DNA from: Treponema sp.
GTDB lineage: Bacteria > Spirochaetota > Spirochaetia > Treponematales > Breznakiellaceae
Assembly (NCBI GenBank): GCA_031265845.1
Contig: JAISCC010000081.1
Span: 1 to 55,610, forward strand
DNA length: 55,610 nt
Reading direction: 5' to 3'
Below, piece after piece: positions 33,504-42,516 of this stretch. The first letter of the stretch is position 1; each line of letters opens with the position of its first letter. Made by a program: the position numbers and the translations under genes. The notes below the pieces were generated by a model. The model saw nothing but the letters and a program-made list of their open reading frames with translations. It made no database searches and had not been told where the DNA came from.

Positions 33504-34382
33504 TTACGATAACACCGCGTCGTTCATGCGATATAGTTTATTCACCACGCCAATAGAAATAAGCCCGATGATGATAAGCAACACCGCGCAGGCGTTGGAC
33601 AGTCCGAAATTGTTGTCCCTCATCGCCGTATTGTAAATAAACAGAGGCAGATTCATCGTGGCGATTCCCGGGCCGCCATTGGTGGTCATAACGAGGATGT
33701 CCAGTTTTTGCAACATGGATGTAGCCGCGAGGATCGTCGCGGTGCCAATGGCGTTTTTCAGCAAAGGCAGCTTGATGTACAGGTTGGTCTGCAATTCCGT
33801 AGCCCCGTCAATATACGCCGCCTCAAAAATATCATCAGGAATCGCCGACAGTTCGGCGGCCCCAAGAATGGCGACGATGGCGGCGAAGGGAAGCCATGTT
33901 ACCGTTACCGCGAAAAACGCCGTATCCGCGTTGGCAAACCAGTTGATGTTAAAATCGGCGTTGCCTAAAGCCTTGATGACCTTATTCACGGGACCATACA
34001 TGGGGTTGAAAATGTTGTAGAACAACATCCCCAAAGCGGCGCTGGAAAGCATATTGGGAAGCATGAAGAGGGTCTGGCTGGCTTTGGCGTACCACTTGTT
34101 TTTTTTCCATGCGATGATCAGGCAAAAGAGTACGCCGACAGCCACGTGAATCGTGGACTGGAGCAGTATCCAGATGATGTTGTTTCCCAGGGCTTTGAGA
34201 AACGAAGCCGATTGGAACAGGGACAGGTAATTCCGCAAGCCGGAAAGCCGCATCTCCTGCCCAATGCGCCAATCGGTGAAAGAAGTCCCCACCACGCTGA
34301 CAATGGAAGCGAAATACACAAAGAGGAAAAGAGCCAGTCCCGGCGACAGGAACAGAAGCAGCCAATGTCGTTTGATTTTCAC
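33504..34382 (-). CDS. Sugar ABC transporter permease, MalF-type
   Basis: The 292-residue protein has six membrane segments, the first at about residues 7-28 (WLLLFLSPGLALFLFVYF). Its EAA loop is EAAYIDGATELQTNLYIKLP at about residue 196. The sequence TNGGPGIATMNLPLFIYN near the end is typical of CUT1 family MalF-like partners. It lies 20 bp downstream of the binding-protein gene and works with the second permease in the inner membrane. Confidence 0.9.
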   Translation of the reverse strand: MKIKRHWLLLFLSPGLALFLFVYFASIVSVVGTSFTDWRIGQEMRLSGLRNYLSLFQSASFLKALGNNIIWILLQSTIHVAVGVLFCLIIAWKKNKWYAKASQTLFMLPNMLSSAALGMLFYNIFNPMYGPVNKVIKALGNADFNINWFANADTAFFAVTVTWLPFAAIVAILGAAELSAIPDDIFEAAYIDGATELQTNLYIKLPLLKNAIGTATILAATSMLQKLDILVMTTNGGPGIATMNLPLFIYNTAMRDNNFGLSNACAVLLIIIGLISIGVVNKLYRMNDAVLS

Positions 34383-34402
34383 GGTGTGCGTCCTCCTTTG
34401 CT

Positions 34403-35737
34403 TTAGCGGTTCAATGCGGCGGCTTCGTCGAGTTTGGCGGCCATTTGCGCGGGAGTCAGGGTTCCGGCGGCCAGCTCGGGGTAGTATCTGCCGAATGCGT
34501 CAATAACGCTGGCATAAGCCGTTACGCTGAGATTGGGATAGGCGTACTTGGCGTTGATCGCCGCGTCCGCTGCCGCCGCCAGGAGGGGATTATCCCGCCT
34601 GATTTCATCGGTTATGACAATATCCGACGCCAGGGGAAGGTCTCCGGTAAGACGTATCCGGTCAAGCTGGCTCTCGCGGGAGGAGTACTCCTTGATGAAT
34701 TTGAAGGCGGCGTCCTGTTTCTCCGGGGTGGATTTGACGATGCTAAAACCCTCGGCATAGCCCTTCATCACACCGTCGCCGGGGAACATGGCGAAGCCGA
34801 CTTTATCCGCGAATCCCGGCGCGGTTTTTTCGGGGTTGCTGAAATCCGCGATCATCCAGCTTCCATTGGAAATTATGGCGGCCTGTTCCATCATGAAGTT
34901 ATTGGCGGCGTTGGCGTATAACGCGCCCAAAGCGTCGGCAGTGGCGTACTTTTGCAGGCAACGTTGCATCCATTCCAGAGCGGCGATCACTTCCGGTGTC
35001 TGGTAGGTGGCTGGATACTTGGTGTTCATCATTTTTTCCGCATCAGGACTCTGGCTGGCGATCATGGCTCCCAGGATAAGGTTGGTGGTCCATGAATTTT
35101 CCCCGGTCATAAGAGACAGGGGAACAAAACCCGCCGCAAGGAGCTTGTCGCAGTTGCTGAACCACTCATCCCAGGTTTTCGCGGGGCTTATTCCCGCCTT
35201 GCTAAACATTTCCTTGTTGTAAAAATAGCCTGCAAGCTGGCACATCCAATGCGCCGAGTAGACGCCTCCATCCGGCATGGTATTGGCGGCCAGCATATCT
35301 TCGCCCAGAACCACGTCCCGGAAATCCGGGTCAGAATCGAGGTACGGGCGGAGGTCCACCGCATTGCCGCTCTGGATGAGGATGTCCCGCAGTCCATCCT
35401 TGCCGTCAACCACATCGGGAAGACCGCCGGAAACAACGAGGACTTTCATCTTGTCGTTGTACGCCGAATCACTGGGCAATTCTTCAACGACAAGCCGTAT
35501 CTCTGTGCCATATTTGTCGTTAAACCGTTTGAAAACCTCTCGTTCTATTGGCGCCGAGAGATGGGTTCCTACCGAGAAGGTTGTGTAATTGACAACCACA
35601 CGGTCGTCATCGGCCGCAACCTGTTTCTTTGAGCAACTTGTTAGGTGTCCCCCCCCCCCCCCCAAGAAGAGCAGAATGACCATTGCGGCTGTCAGAACCG
35701 CCGCAACCCGTTTTGCGCTGTTTTTCATCTTTTCCAT
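34403..35737 (-). CDS. Sugar ABC transporter substrate-binding lipoprotein with a G15 tract in its signal peptide
   Basis: The start is ATG 35737 (MEKMKNSAKRVAAV), preceded on the minus strand by GGAGG; the frame is open further but without a ribosome site. The 444-residue protein has a lipoprotein signal ending LTSC, then a family 1 solute-binding fold (VVNYTTFSVGT, WDEWFSNCDKLLAAGFVPLS, IISNGSWMIADFSNP). Five Gly codons inside the signal peptide (LFLGGGGGHL) are a run of exactly 15 G. In the given sequence the gene is in frame; gain or loss of one or two bases would abolish the mature protein. It captures the sugar in the periplasm for the two permeases. A 199-bp gap separates it from the glucosidase gene and may hold its own promoter. 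Confidence 0.9.
   Translation of the reverse strand: MEKMKNSAKRVAAVLTAAMVILLFLGGGGGHLTSCSKKQVAADDDRVVVNYTTFSVGTHLSAPIEREVFKRFNDKYGTEIRLVVEELPSDSAYNDKMKVLVVSGGLPDVVDGKDGLRDILIQSGNAVDLRPYLDSDPDFRDVVLGEDMLAANTMPDGGVYSAHWMCQLAGYFYNKEMFSKAGISPAKTWDEWFSNCDKLLAAGFVPLSLMTGENSWTTNLILGAMIASQSPDAEKMMNTKYPATYQTPEVIAALEWMQRCLQKYATADALGALYANAANNFMMEQAAIISNGSWMIADFSNPEKTAPGFADKVGFAMFPGDGVMKGYAEGFSIVKSTPEKQDAAFKFIKEYSSRESQLDRIRLTGDLPLASDIVITDEIRRDNPLLAAAADAAINAKYAYPNLSVTAYASVIDAFGRYYPELAAGTLTPAQMAAKLDEAAALNR
35649..35663 (-). repeat. 15-nt G tract in the signal-peptide codons of the binding protein
   Basis: The plus strand has C15, the coding strand G15. The tract encodes GGGGG between the hydrophobic core and the lipobox of the substrate-binding protein. 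Lengths of 12, 15 and 18 keep the frame; others break it. Confidence 0.9.
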
Positions 35738-35935
35738 AGATGACCTCCACATATATAATGAACATTTCCCAAAACCCGGTTGGTACGAATCCTCGGTTTG
35801 ATGGAAAATGCTTTGGAAAAAGCGGATAAGAGACCACTTCTTCCTTCTAAACCTAATGTTATTTTCCCAAAACTGTCGCTTCACGCGGTATGGGAAAGCT
35901 TCCAAATCATATAAAATTAACCCGCCATAGGGCGA
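35738..35935. other. Gap inside the sugar locus
   Basis: This 198-bp gap lies between the glucosidase stop and the binding-protein start on the minus strand. Minus-strand TTCATTATATATGTGG just before the ribosome site could hold a -10 element. No gene is visible, and no copy of the LacI operator motif was seen here. Confidence 0.35.
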
Positions 35936-37507
35936 TTACATTTTCCAAACGCCGAAACTCTGCGCTTCCATTTTGCACCAACCTTTTTCAAGCTGACAGT
36001 TTCCTATCATATAAATATTTCTCGCCGGAGATGATAGAAGCGGAGAAATATCCACGCTCACCGGACTGTCCGCCGGATTAACGGCGATTGCCAGGGATCC
36101 CCTGCAATAAATCAGGGGAAACGCTTCCTTTTTCGCATAGAGTATTTCCAGATTCGGTTGCGCCTGGAGATCGGCGTTTTCACGCCGCAGTCTCAACAGG
36201 GTTTTCACTGTGTTGAGCAGGGACGCGCTTTCTTTTTCCTGCGCTTCCACAGTGGGAGCGTCCGGCGAGGCGTCCACCGGCAAATAAAGTTTCTCTGCCG
36301 GCGCTTTGGAAAAACCGAGATTTTTGCCCGTATTCCACTGCATGGGCGTCCGGGAGCCGGTTCTGAAGTACCCTCCTTCCTTGGTAGGCAGATTGAGATA
36401 GCGCATGCCGATTTCATCGCCGTAGTAGAGGAATGGCGTACCCGGCATGGTGAAGAGGAAGCCGTAAAACACGGCCAGTTCCCGTGGCGAAAGAGTAAAG
36501 CTGGGACGTATGGTGTCGTGGTTGCAGGAAATAAGGGCTATGCAACCGCCATTTTCTTTGCAGACTTCGTAGTGCTTCCGGTATTCATCAAGAAAGACAG
36601 TAATATCGCCTTTTCCGTCCTTTTTGAAAAAACTTTTGTCCTCGCCCACAATAGTGTGGCGGCAATCAAGCGTATAATTCCGCGTAAGACTGCGATACCC
36701 TTCGCCCTCGCTGTGGAGCAGAAAATCCGCGTGAAAACCCGCCGGAATGGACAATTCGGGAAAACCCCACTCGGAAACCAACGCCGCTTCAGGATAATCC
36801 CTGTCCAGCATTTCCCGAACCGTTCGCCAGAGCGCGGATGTTCCGGTTTTTTTCTCATCGTCGTTTTTCACCAGGGAAAACGCCATATCCACGCGGAACC
36901 CGTCGCAACCTGCATCCAGCCAGAAACGCATCACATCCATTATAGCATTCATGGTGGCAATACAGTCAGGATGATCCATGGGAAGTTGCCAGGGTTCGGC
37001 AATCTTGAAAAAGCCGTAGTTCAGAGCTGGCTGGCACTTGAAGAAATTGATAAGATAAACCGACTCGCGTTCCGCTTCTCCTGCCACATAGCCAAAACCT
37101 TCCACTTTCTTCCACCACTGGTCGGTCCAGATATAACGGTTCGAGTATTCGTTTGGCTCGCTCTTTTGGCTTTCCTGGAACCAGGGATGTTCTTCGGATG
37201 TATGCCCCGGCACCAGGTCGAGCAGAACCTTGATCCCTTGTTTATGGGCATCCGTGAAAAGTTGTTTCAGGTCTTCGTTGGTCCCGTAGCGAGGAGCGAC
37301 TTTCTTATAATCCCGCACGTCGTAACCCGCGTCCCTAAAAGGCGAATCGAAACAGGGGTTTATCCAAAGGGCGTTGCAACCCAAGTCTTTAATAAATCCG
37401 AGTTTTTGGATGATCCCTTCTAAATCCCCGATTCCGTCCCCGTTCGCGTCGTAGAACGACTGGGGATAAATTTCGTAAAAAACAGCGCTTTCCATCCATT
37501 TCGGCAT
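35936..37507 (-). CDS. GH13-family alpha-glucosidase
   Basis: The 523-residue enzyme starts MPKWMESAVFYEIYPQSFYD, the usual opening of GH13 oligosaccharide hydrolases. Catalytic sites are visible: the nucleophile Asp in GFRVDMAF, the acid/base Glu in SEWGFPE and the transition-state Asp in SCNHDTIRP; region I is DLVPGHTSEEHPWF. There is no signal peptide, so it acts in the cytoplasm on imported oligosaccharides with alpha-glucosidic bonds. It is the first gene after the operator region and is followed by the uptake genes. Exact substrate (malto-, isomalto- or trehalose-type) cannot be told from sequence by eye. Confidence 0.9.
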   Translation of the reverse strand: MPKWMESAVFYEIYPQSFYDANGDGIGDLEGIIQKLGFIKDLGCNALWINPCFDSPFRDAGYDVRDYKKVAPRYGTNEDLKQLFTDAHKQGIKVLLDLVPGHTSEEHPWFQESQKSEPNEYSNRYIWTDQWWKKVEGFGYVAGEAERESVYLINFFKCQPALNYGFFKIAEPWQLPMDHPDCIATMNAIMDVMRFWLDAGCDGFRVDMAFSLVKNDDEKKTGTSALWRTVREMLDRDYPEAALVSEWGFPELSIPAGFHADFLLHSEGEGYRSLTRNYTLDCRHTIVGEDKSFFKKDGKGDITVFLDEYRKHYEVCKENGGCIALISCNHDTIRPSFTLSPRELAVFYGFLFTMPGTPFLYYGDEIGMRYLNLPTKEGGYFRTGSRTPMQWNTGKNLGFSKAPAEKLYLPVDASPDAPTVEAQEKESASLLNTVKTLLRLRRENADLQAQPNLEILYAKKEAFPLIYCRGSLAIAVNPADSPVSVDISPLLSSPARNIYMIGNCQLEKGWCKMEAQSFGVWKM

Positions 37508-37520
37508 GGCCCCTCCTGTG

Positions 37521-37570
37521 GTTATCTACATAACCTATTTGATTGATAATTAGTTATATACATAACTAAT
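37521..37570 (-). promoter_or_regulatory. Two palindromic operators, likely for the LacI-type regulator
   Basis: A perfect palindrome lies at 37549-37570: arms ATTAGTTAT and ATAACTAAT around ATAC. A second, shorter copy lies at 37521-37534: GTTAT, CTAC, ATAAC. Both share GTTAT-nTAC-ATAAC, and their centres are about 32 bp (three turns) apart, on one face of the helix. They sit just upstream of the glucosidase start (37507) and downstream of the regulator gene, as expected for LacI-family repression of the sugar genes. Confidence 0.75.
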
Positions 37571-37653
37571 GCATTTGTCAAGAGAAGAAATCGTTTTTTT
37601 TCAAGAATTTGTGGATCGGAAGCGTTTTTCTGGAAAAACTGCAAAAGTACGCG

Positions 37654-38667
37654 CTACGCGCTGTCCCGGATAACCAGTTCCACAGGCAGACGTATTTCAG
37701 GCGAGGACTGCTCTCTGCCCTCCAGCGCCTGGAACAGGCATTCCACCGCGATGAGGGCTTTATTTTGTATATCCTGCCGTACTGTGGTAAGTCCGGGGTT
37801 ACAGAGAGCCGCGTACACGATGTCGTCAAAACCGGCCACCGCGATTTGATCGGGAACCGCTATACCCTTCCGGGCCAAAAAGGAGATAAACTCAATCGCG
37901 TAAAAATCGGACAGGAAAAAAGCCGCCTGTTTCCCCGCAGGTCCCGGCGGTGGAACCGCTAGATATTCCTCGTATTGCCGCTGGCGTTCAGACCTGCCTT
38001 TGTCAACGACAAACAACTTTTCGGAGGGCTTTATGCCGGACTCCCTGAGAGCTTTTTTATATCCCATGAACCGGTCGTGGTCGACCCCGAAGTCATTGTT
38101 TGCAAAAATCGAGATGTTCCGGCATCTGCGGGAAATGAGATGCTTTGTCATCAGGTAGGCTCCTTTGGCATCTTCCGAACCGATATGAATGAAACGTCCC
38201 GGCAATTTTCCAATCGTATCAATGGAGACCAACGGCTTCCCCGTCAATTCAACCAGCTTGTTACAATCACCGCTATGAAAGGATACCGCGATAATACCAT
38301 CAATGTTCCAAGCCGCCACGGTTTTGAATATTTCCTTAATATCTTCGGATGCATAGACCATGAGAAAATAGTCTCTTTCATGCAACGCTTCTTCAACAAC
38401 TCCTAGCACCAGCCCGTAGAAAGGATCCGCGAAAAAAGGATTGTTTTCGTCCATATTTTGACGGTTTACCGCAAGACAGATAATCTGGGACCTGCCTTTG
38501 TTGAGATGCCGCAGCCCCATCTTTTCCACATAATGGTATTTTTCCATCAACTTGCGGATCTGTTGGCAGCGCTCTGGGGAAACTTTGTTGGTTTTTCCGT
38601 GGATGACATAGGACACGGCCGCCGTACTGGTGCCCGCAAGTCGCGCAAGCTCTTTAATCGTTATCAT
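37654..38667 (-). CDS. LacI-family transcriptional regulator
   Basis: The start is ATG 38667 (MITIKELARLAGTSTAAVSY); the frame is open for another 78 codons upstream but that part looks non-coding. The 337-residue protein has the LacI helix-turn-helix and hinge (residues 3-50, with VSPERCQQIRKLMEKYHYV) and a periplasmic-binding-protein-like effector domain, ending with the usual FDDIVYAALCNPGLTTVRQD segment. It lies 147 bp upstream of the glucosidase on the same strand. It should repress the sugar genes through the palindromes at 37521-37570 until its sugar ligand is present. Confidence 0.92.
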   Translation of the reverse strand: MITIKELARLAGTSTAAVSYVIHGKTNKVSPERCQQIRKLMEKYHYVEKMGLRHLNKGRSQIICLAVNRQNMDENNPFFADPFYGLVLGVVEEALHERDYFLMVYASEDIKEIFKTVAAWNIDGIIAVSFHSGDCNKLVELTGKPLVSIDTIGKLPGRFIHIGSEDAKGAYLMTKHLISRRCRNISIFANNDFGVDHDRFMGYKKALRESGIKPSEKLFVVDKGRSERQRQYEEYLAVPPPGPAGKQAAFFLSDFYAIEFISFLARKGIAVPDQIAVAGFDDIVYAALCNPGLTTVRQDIQNKALIAVECLFQALEGREQSSPEIRLPVELVIRDSA

Positions 38668-38990
38668 AAGAAATAATACTATCTTAAATACACTTCTTTG
38701 ATAAAGTCCCAAGTTGGGGCGAAAAAATTTCAGGCGCCTCTTCTTTCCTATCATGCCATGAAACTCAGAATCATGAGGCGTTTTTGGATTATCACATGGA
38801 ACCGGAACTTCTTGTTGAATTACGTTAGACGATATCGCCTCCTCTTCAGAGTTTGTTGAGTCAAAAAAGCCTGAAGCGGCTGTCTGTTCCAATGATGTCA
38901 CCGCTATGAGCCTCCGCCATAGAGCGGCGCGGTATTAAACCAGACAACGAAAATCGGTATTCCTGAATCGGCAAGACAGATCGGGAATGT
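38668..38990. other. Intergenic stretch upstream of lacI-type gene
   Basis: A minus-strand frame continuous with the regulator runs to 38901, but has no ribosome site or recognisable domain. Its composition (TNSEEEAISSNVIQQEVPVP) could be the scrap of another protein. Nothing else is recognised. Confidence 0.3.
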
Positions 38991-38994
38991 ATCA

Positions 38995-39516
38995 CAAGCC
39001 TGTAAAGACATGAGTATTCCTGGGACAGTTGCTACCGGTTCAGGACCCTCTATGAGACCGGCGGAGAAGAGCGCTCCAGGAAATCAGCAGGCAGAAACCC
39101 AATGAAAAAAACCGAATGGATACTGCAACGGCACAGGCGGCTTCGAGCAAGCAATGAATTGAAAAAGCAGGGTATGCTGTCATCACATGACGGTGTTCGC
39201 AACATTTGGTTGCGGCATGAGCTGGCGACCTTCAAAGCCAGGTGAAGGCGTTTGAAGTGAAGATGGCGCAGGAAAACTTGACGCTCGCCGAAAGGCAGTT
39301 TGCCGCGCTTGAACGGGCAAAAGAAAAAAAAGAAGCTCATGGGGAAATAGAGACCGAACATCCGGGGCGTTGATGTCTCAAGACACGTATTATGGAGAGA
39401 ATATCAAGAGAGTGAGGCTATATACCAGCAGACGTTCATCGACGCCTATAGCAAAGTGGCGCTCTACAAACTCTATGTCCGGAAGAGCGCCCTGATGTTC
39501 GCCGGTACGATTAACG
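38995..39516 (+). pseudogene. IS481-like integrase-core transposase remnant
   Basis: Pieces of one transposase appear in order but in different frames: CYRFRTLYETGGEE near 39030, ALQEISRQKPNEKNR, then NELKKQGMLSSHDGVRNIWL near 39160-39220, FEVKMAQENLTLAERQF near 39250, KEAHGEIETEHPG near 39340, MSQDTYY at about 39373, and YQQTFIDAYSKVALYKLY near 39425-39480. The last piece includes the FIDAYSK region with one catalytic Asp. At least four frame changes or stops occur, so it is dead and truncated at the 3' end. Confidence 0.75.
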
Positions 39517-39701
39517 ATGCAGACATTCATTGATTCTATTTCGTTAGTCAGAGAAAAGCTTTTTGACCATTATGAATCTGACGACAGCCCGCATGAATTC
39601 AATTCAAGCGCCAGATCAAGTCTTGGCAATCACATCGTCAAAGCGCAGATTCGCAACAACCGGAACGCCAGGCGGAATACAAAAACGCTTGTTTCGTCTC
39701 C

Positions 39702-39730
39702 TTTACATATTTTCCAAAGCCGCTTATACT
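39702..39730 (+). promoter_or_regulatory. Promoter of pepT, nearly leaderless
   Basis: TTTACA at 39702-39707 and TATACT at 39725-39730 are 17 bp apart. The ATG at 39737 is 6 nt after the -10 box and has no Shine-Dalgarno sequence. The longer frame starting at 39563 begins upstream of this promoter. Confidence 0.6.
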
Positions 39731-39736
39731 AATGTC

Positions 39737-40993
39737 ATGCATTTTAAAGAAATAGACGAAAAAAGCATCGCCGCTTCCATTGTTTCCCGTTTTCTCCGGT
39801 ATGTTCGGGTGTGGACGACGAGTTGCCGTCATGTTGAGAAAACGCCTTCTACGCCGGGTCAATGGGATTTGGCGAAACTGCTCGTGGAAGAACTGCAAGC
39901 GCTCGGCGTTAAAGACGCAACGCTCACCGATTCATGTTACGTGATCGCGCGTCTTCCGGCAAGCGCAGGGAAGGAAAATGTCCCGTGCGTAGGCTTTTTG
40001 GCGCATCTCGACACATCAGATGAAGTGTCCGGCAAGGATGTGAAACCCCGCCTTGTGGAAGACTATGACGGCGGCGTCATATATCTTGCCGGCAACCGCC
40101 GCCTTGATCCGGCGCTTGATCCCGATCTTGCCGCGCAAAAAGGGAAGTCCATCATTCATACGGACGGTACGACTCTTCTCGGCGCGGATGATAAAGCCGG
40201 CATTGCGGAAATAATGAGCGCGGTGGAACGCTTGATTCAGCGCTCTGAAATAGCGCATGGAGAAGTGGAAATCATCTTTTCCCCTGACGAGGAAACCGGC
40301 AAAGGACTGCCGGATTTTCCGCATGAAAAGAGCCGGGCCGCAGTGTGTTACACGCTTGACGGCGGCGCGCTCGGCGAAATTGAGGTTGAATGTTTCAACG
40401 CGGCTGAAGCTATGATCACTTTTATGGGAAAGAGCATACATCCGGGCTATGCACGGGGAAAAATGGCGAATGCCGTAGTCATGGCGGCGAATTTCGTGAA
40501 TATATTGCCCCGTTCTGAAAGCCCGGAAGCGACCGATGGCTATTACGGCTATTTTTACGCCTCGGAAATAAGCGGAACAACTGAAAAAGCGCGATTAGAT
40601 GTGCTTGTGAGGGATTTTGATTCGGATGCCATGAAGAAAAGGCTTGAACGTCTGGAATTCTTTGCAAAAGCGGTTGAAGCCCAGTTTCCGGAAGGCGCGG
40701 TCAGCGTTGAGATTACAGATCAATACCACAATATGAAAGAAAAAATAAACGAACATCCGGAGGCGCTTGACATGCTCAAACAAGCTCTCTCCAATACCGG
40801 CGTTGATGTCCGTCTCAAACCGATACGCGGCGGCACGGACGGATCCCGGCTTACGGAAATGGGCATTCCCACGCCCAATATCTTTACTGGCGGACGCAAC
40901 TGGCACGGCGCGCTCGAATGGGTGTCCGTGCCGGAAATGACTGCGGCATGCGGCGTTGTCATAGAACTGATACGGTTGTGGGGCGAAGCATAA
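39737..40993 (+). CDS. pepT: Peptidase T (tripeptide aminopeptidase)
   Basis: PepT removes the N-terminal residue from tripeptides in the cytoplasm and needs two zinc ions. From ATG 39737 the protein has 418 residues. M20-family metal ligands and catalytic residues are visible: FLAHLDTSDE (His and Asp), LLGADDKAG (bridging Asp), FSPDEETGKG (catalytic Glu pair), YTLDGG, and the C-terminal RNWHG. The PepT-specific YNMK-like segment appears as QYHNMKEKI, and the RGGTDGSRLTEMGIPTPN segment is complete. The start is fixed by the promoter 6 nt upstream. Confidence 0.95.
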   Translation: MHFKEIDEKSIAASIVSRFLRYVRVWTTSCRHVEKTPSTPGQWDLAKLLVEELQALGVKDATLTDSCYVIARLPASAGKENVPCVGFLAHLDTSDEVSGKDVKPRLVEDYDGGVIYLAGNRRLDPALDPDLAAQKGKSIIHTDGTTLLGADDKAGIAEIMSAVERLIQRSEIAHGEVEIIFSPDEETGKGLPDFPHEKSRAAVCYTLDGGALGEIEVECFNAAEAMITFMGKSIHPGYARGKMANAVVMAANFVNILPRSESPEATDGYYGYFYASEISGTTEKARLDVLVRDFDSDAMKKRLERLEFFAKAVEAQFPEGAVSVEITDQYHNMKEKINEHPEALDMLKQALSNTGVDVRLKPIRGGTDGSRLTEMGIPTPNIFTGGRNWHGALEWVSVPEMTAACGVVIELIRLWGEA

Positions 40994-41096
40994 GCAAAAC
41001 GTCCCATCAGGACAGGATGCGTACGTCAGACTGCCGGTGTCGCCAAGCGGCTTTTCATTATCAGGGTTGTGTGCGCTTTGCGCCCAAAATGTGCGC

Positions 41097-42305
41097 TCAA
41101 CGTACGCTTTGCGCCAATTCTCTACCACATGCTTCCAATGCGACGAGATCTTCCTCTGAGGGGAAGCCCGCCCATTCATAGCTTTTAAGGTTGTTCCATT
41201 TTAAGGGTTCAATCGCGGCTTCGTATTCCTTTTTAGCGCCGCCGATCCAGCCGAACGATCCTATGCGTAGTACGGTCTTGCCGAACAGACGCTTGCGTTT
41301 GAAAAGGTCGATGATATACGCCATAGGCGGAAACATCGCGTATTCGTATGTCGGCATGGCGATCACAAGCGCGGAACTCTTCCATGCGTCGGCCAACACA
41401 TAAGAAGGGTCTTCATCAGGCACACGGTGAATGGCGTATGGCGCGCCTTCCGCTTCAATGCCGCGTATCACCGCATCAAGACCCGCCTTGGTATTGCCAT
41501 ACATGGAACCCCAGACAATGGCGATTTCTTTTTCCGCAGGACCCTTCGCATACGAAGCGTATTTGACGTACAGGTCAATGATCTTCTGTGGATTTTTCCG
41601 CCATACCACGCCGTGGCTTGGAGCGATGAGCTTTACTGCCAAATGCCGCGTCTTTTGAATCGCTTTTTCCACGAAAAGCGAGAATGAAGAGACGATATTC
41701 GCGTAGTATCTGAGCGTTTCTTTTTCAAAAAAGGCGATCTCTTCATCGGCGAACGCATCGTCAAAGACCCGCTCGCCAAGAGCGCCGAAAGAACCAAACG
41801 CGTCGCAGGAAAAAAGGGCGCCGGAAGCCTCATGCCACGTGAACATAGTTTCAGGCCAATGAACATTCGGCGTCTCAATAAAGGCAAGCGTCTGACCGTT
41901 TCCCAAATCAAGCGTATCGCCATCTTTAACCGCTCGAACTCCAGCCTCTATTTTGTAAAAAGACTTGATCAGCTTGCACCCCTTGTCTGTGGACAAGATT
42001 TCACAATGAGGATTCAAAGCGCGGAATTCTCTGAGCCAACCCGTGTGATCCGGCTCAATATGGTTCAAGATGAGGTAGTCGATGGAAGTGAAATCTATGC
42101 CGATAGACGTTAGAGCCTCCGCAATCTGTTTCGGCGCTTGACTCCAATCCTTCACCAGATCGACAAGCGCAATCTTATCGCCTTTTACAACATAAGAATT
42201 AAGGGACACGCCATCTTTGATAGGCCATATACCCTCAAAAAGATCGGTTGTTTGAATATCGGCGTGAAGACAATAAATAACATCAGAAATAGCAAATGCG
42301 TACAT
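41097..42305 (-). CDS. Flavodiiron protein (FprA/NorV type)
   Basis: These soluble enzymes reduce oxygen or nitric oxide and protect anaerobes. I take ATG 42305 (MYAFAISDVIYC). The 402-residue protein has the beta-lactamase-like diiron domain with TTDLFEGIWPI, NHIEPDHTG (H-x-E-x-D-H ligands), NVHWPETMF, SCDAFGSFG and APSHGVVW, then a flavodoxin domain with WGSMYGNTKAG (FMN phosphate loop), AMPTYEYAMFPPM and GSFGWIGGA. All diiron ligands expected for the family are present. There is no obvious redox partner gene next to it, so the electron donor (rubredoxin or similar) is unknown. Confidence 0.93.
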   Translation of the reverse strand: MYAFAISDVIYCLHADIQTTDLFEGIWPIKDGVSLNSYVVKGDKIALVDLVKDWSQAPKQIAEALTSIGIDFTSIDYLILNHIEPDHTGWLREFRALNPHCEILSTDKGCKLIKSFYKIEAGVRAVKDGDTLDLGNGQTLAFIETPNVHWPETMFTWHEASGALFSCDAFGSFGALGERVFDDAFADEEIAFFEKETLRYYANIVSSFSLFVEKAIQKTRHLAVKLIAPSHGVVWRKNPQKIIDLYVKYASYAKGPAEKEIAIVWGSMYGNTKAGLDAVIRGIEAEGAPYAIHRVPDEDPSYVLADAWKSSALVIAMPTYEYAMFPPMAYIIDLFKRKRLFGKTVLRIGSFGWIGGAKKEYEAAIEPLKWNNLKSYEWAGFPSEEDLVALEACGRELAQSVR

Positions 42306-42471
42306 AATGAACAACCGCAGGGCTTGCGCTGCGGCATCGAAGATTCCTCCTTAAAATCGTTGCATATACGAGGGAACAAATCCCCCATGCGCCCAGGGGC
42401 GTCACCCCAAAAGGGTTGCGCCTTTAATAATATTTACACCACTACATAATTAGAAAATAAAAAAGAGACGC

Positions 42472-42491
42472 GCCGGGAAATAACACCCGGC
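42472..42491 (-). terminator. Terminator of the CheY-like gene
   Basis: GCCGGG (42472-42477) and CCCGGC (42486-42491) form a 6-bp stem with an 8-nt loop. Read on the minus strand the stem is followed by a T-rich stretch, TCTCTTTTTTATTTTC. It lies 26 bp after the stop of the response-regulator gene. Confidence 0.65.
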
Positions 42492-42516
42492 AATAATTGG
42501 TTGGAAAAAACAAAGC

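Noticed and set aside
36158-37423. 421-codon plus-strand frame opposite the alpha-glucosidase
   Set aside because: The minus strand carries intact GH13 catalytic motifs; the plus frame has no recognisable content and is a codon-bias shadow.
38668-38901. N-terminal extension of the LacI-type regulator
   Set aside because: The helix-turn-helix begins at ATG 38667, as in the family; the upstream part has no ribosome site.
39563-39736. N-terminal extension of PepT
   Set aside because: It starts upstream of a good promoter whose -10 box lies 6 nt before ATG 39737, and does not resemble PepT sequence.
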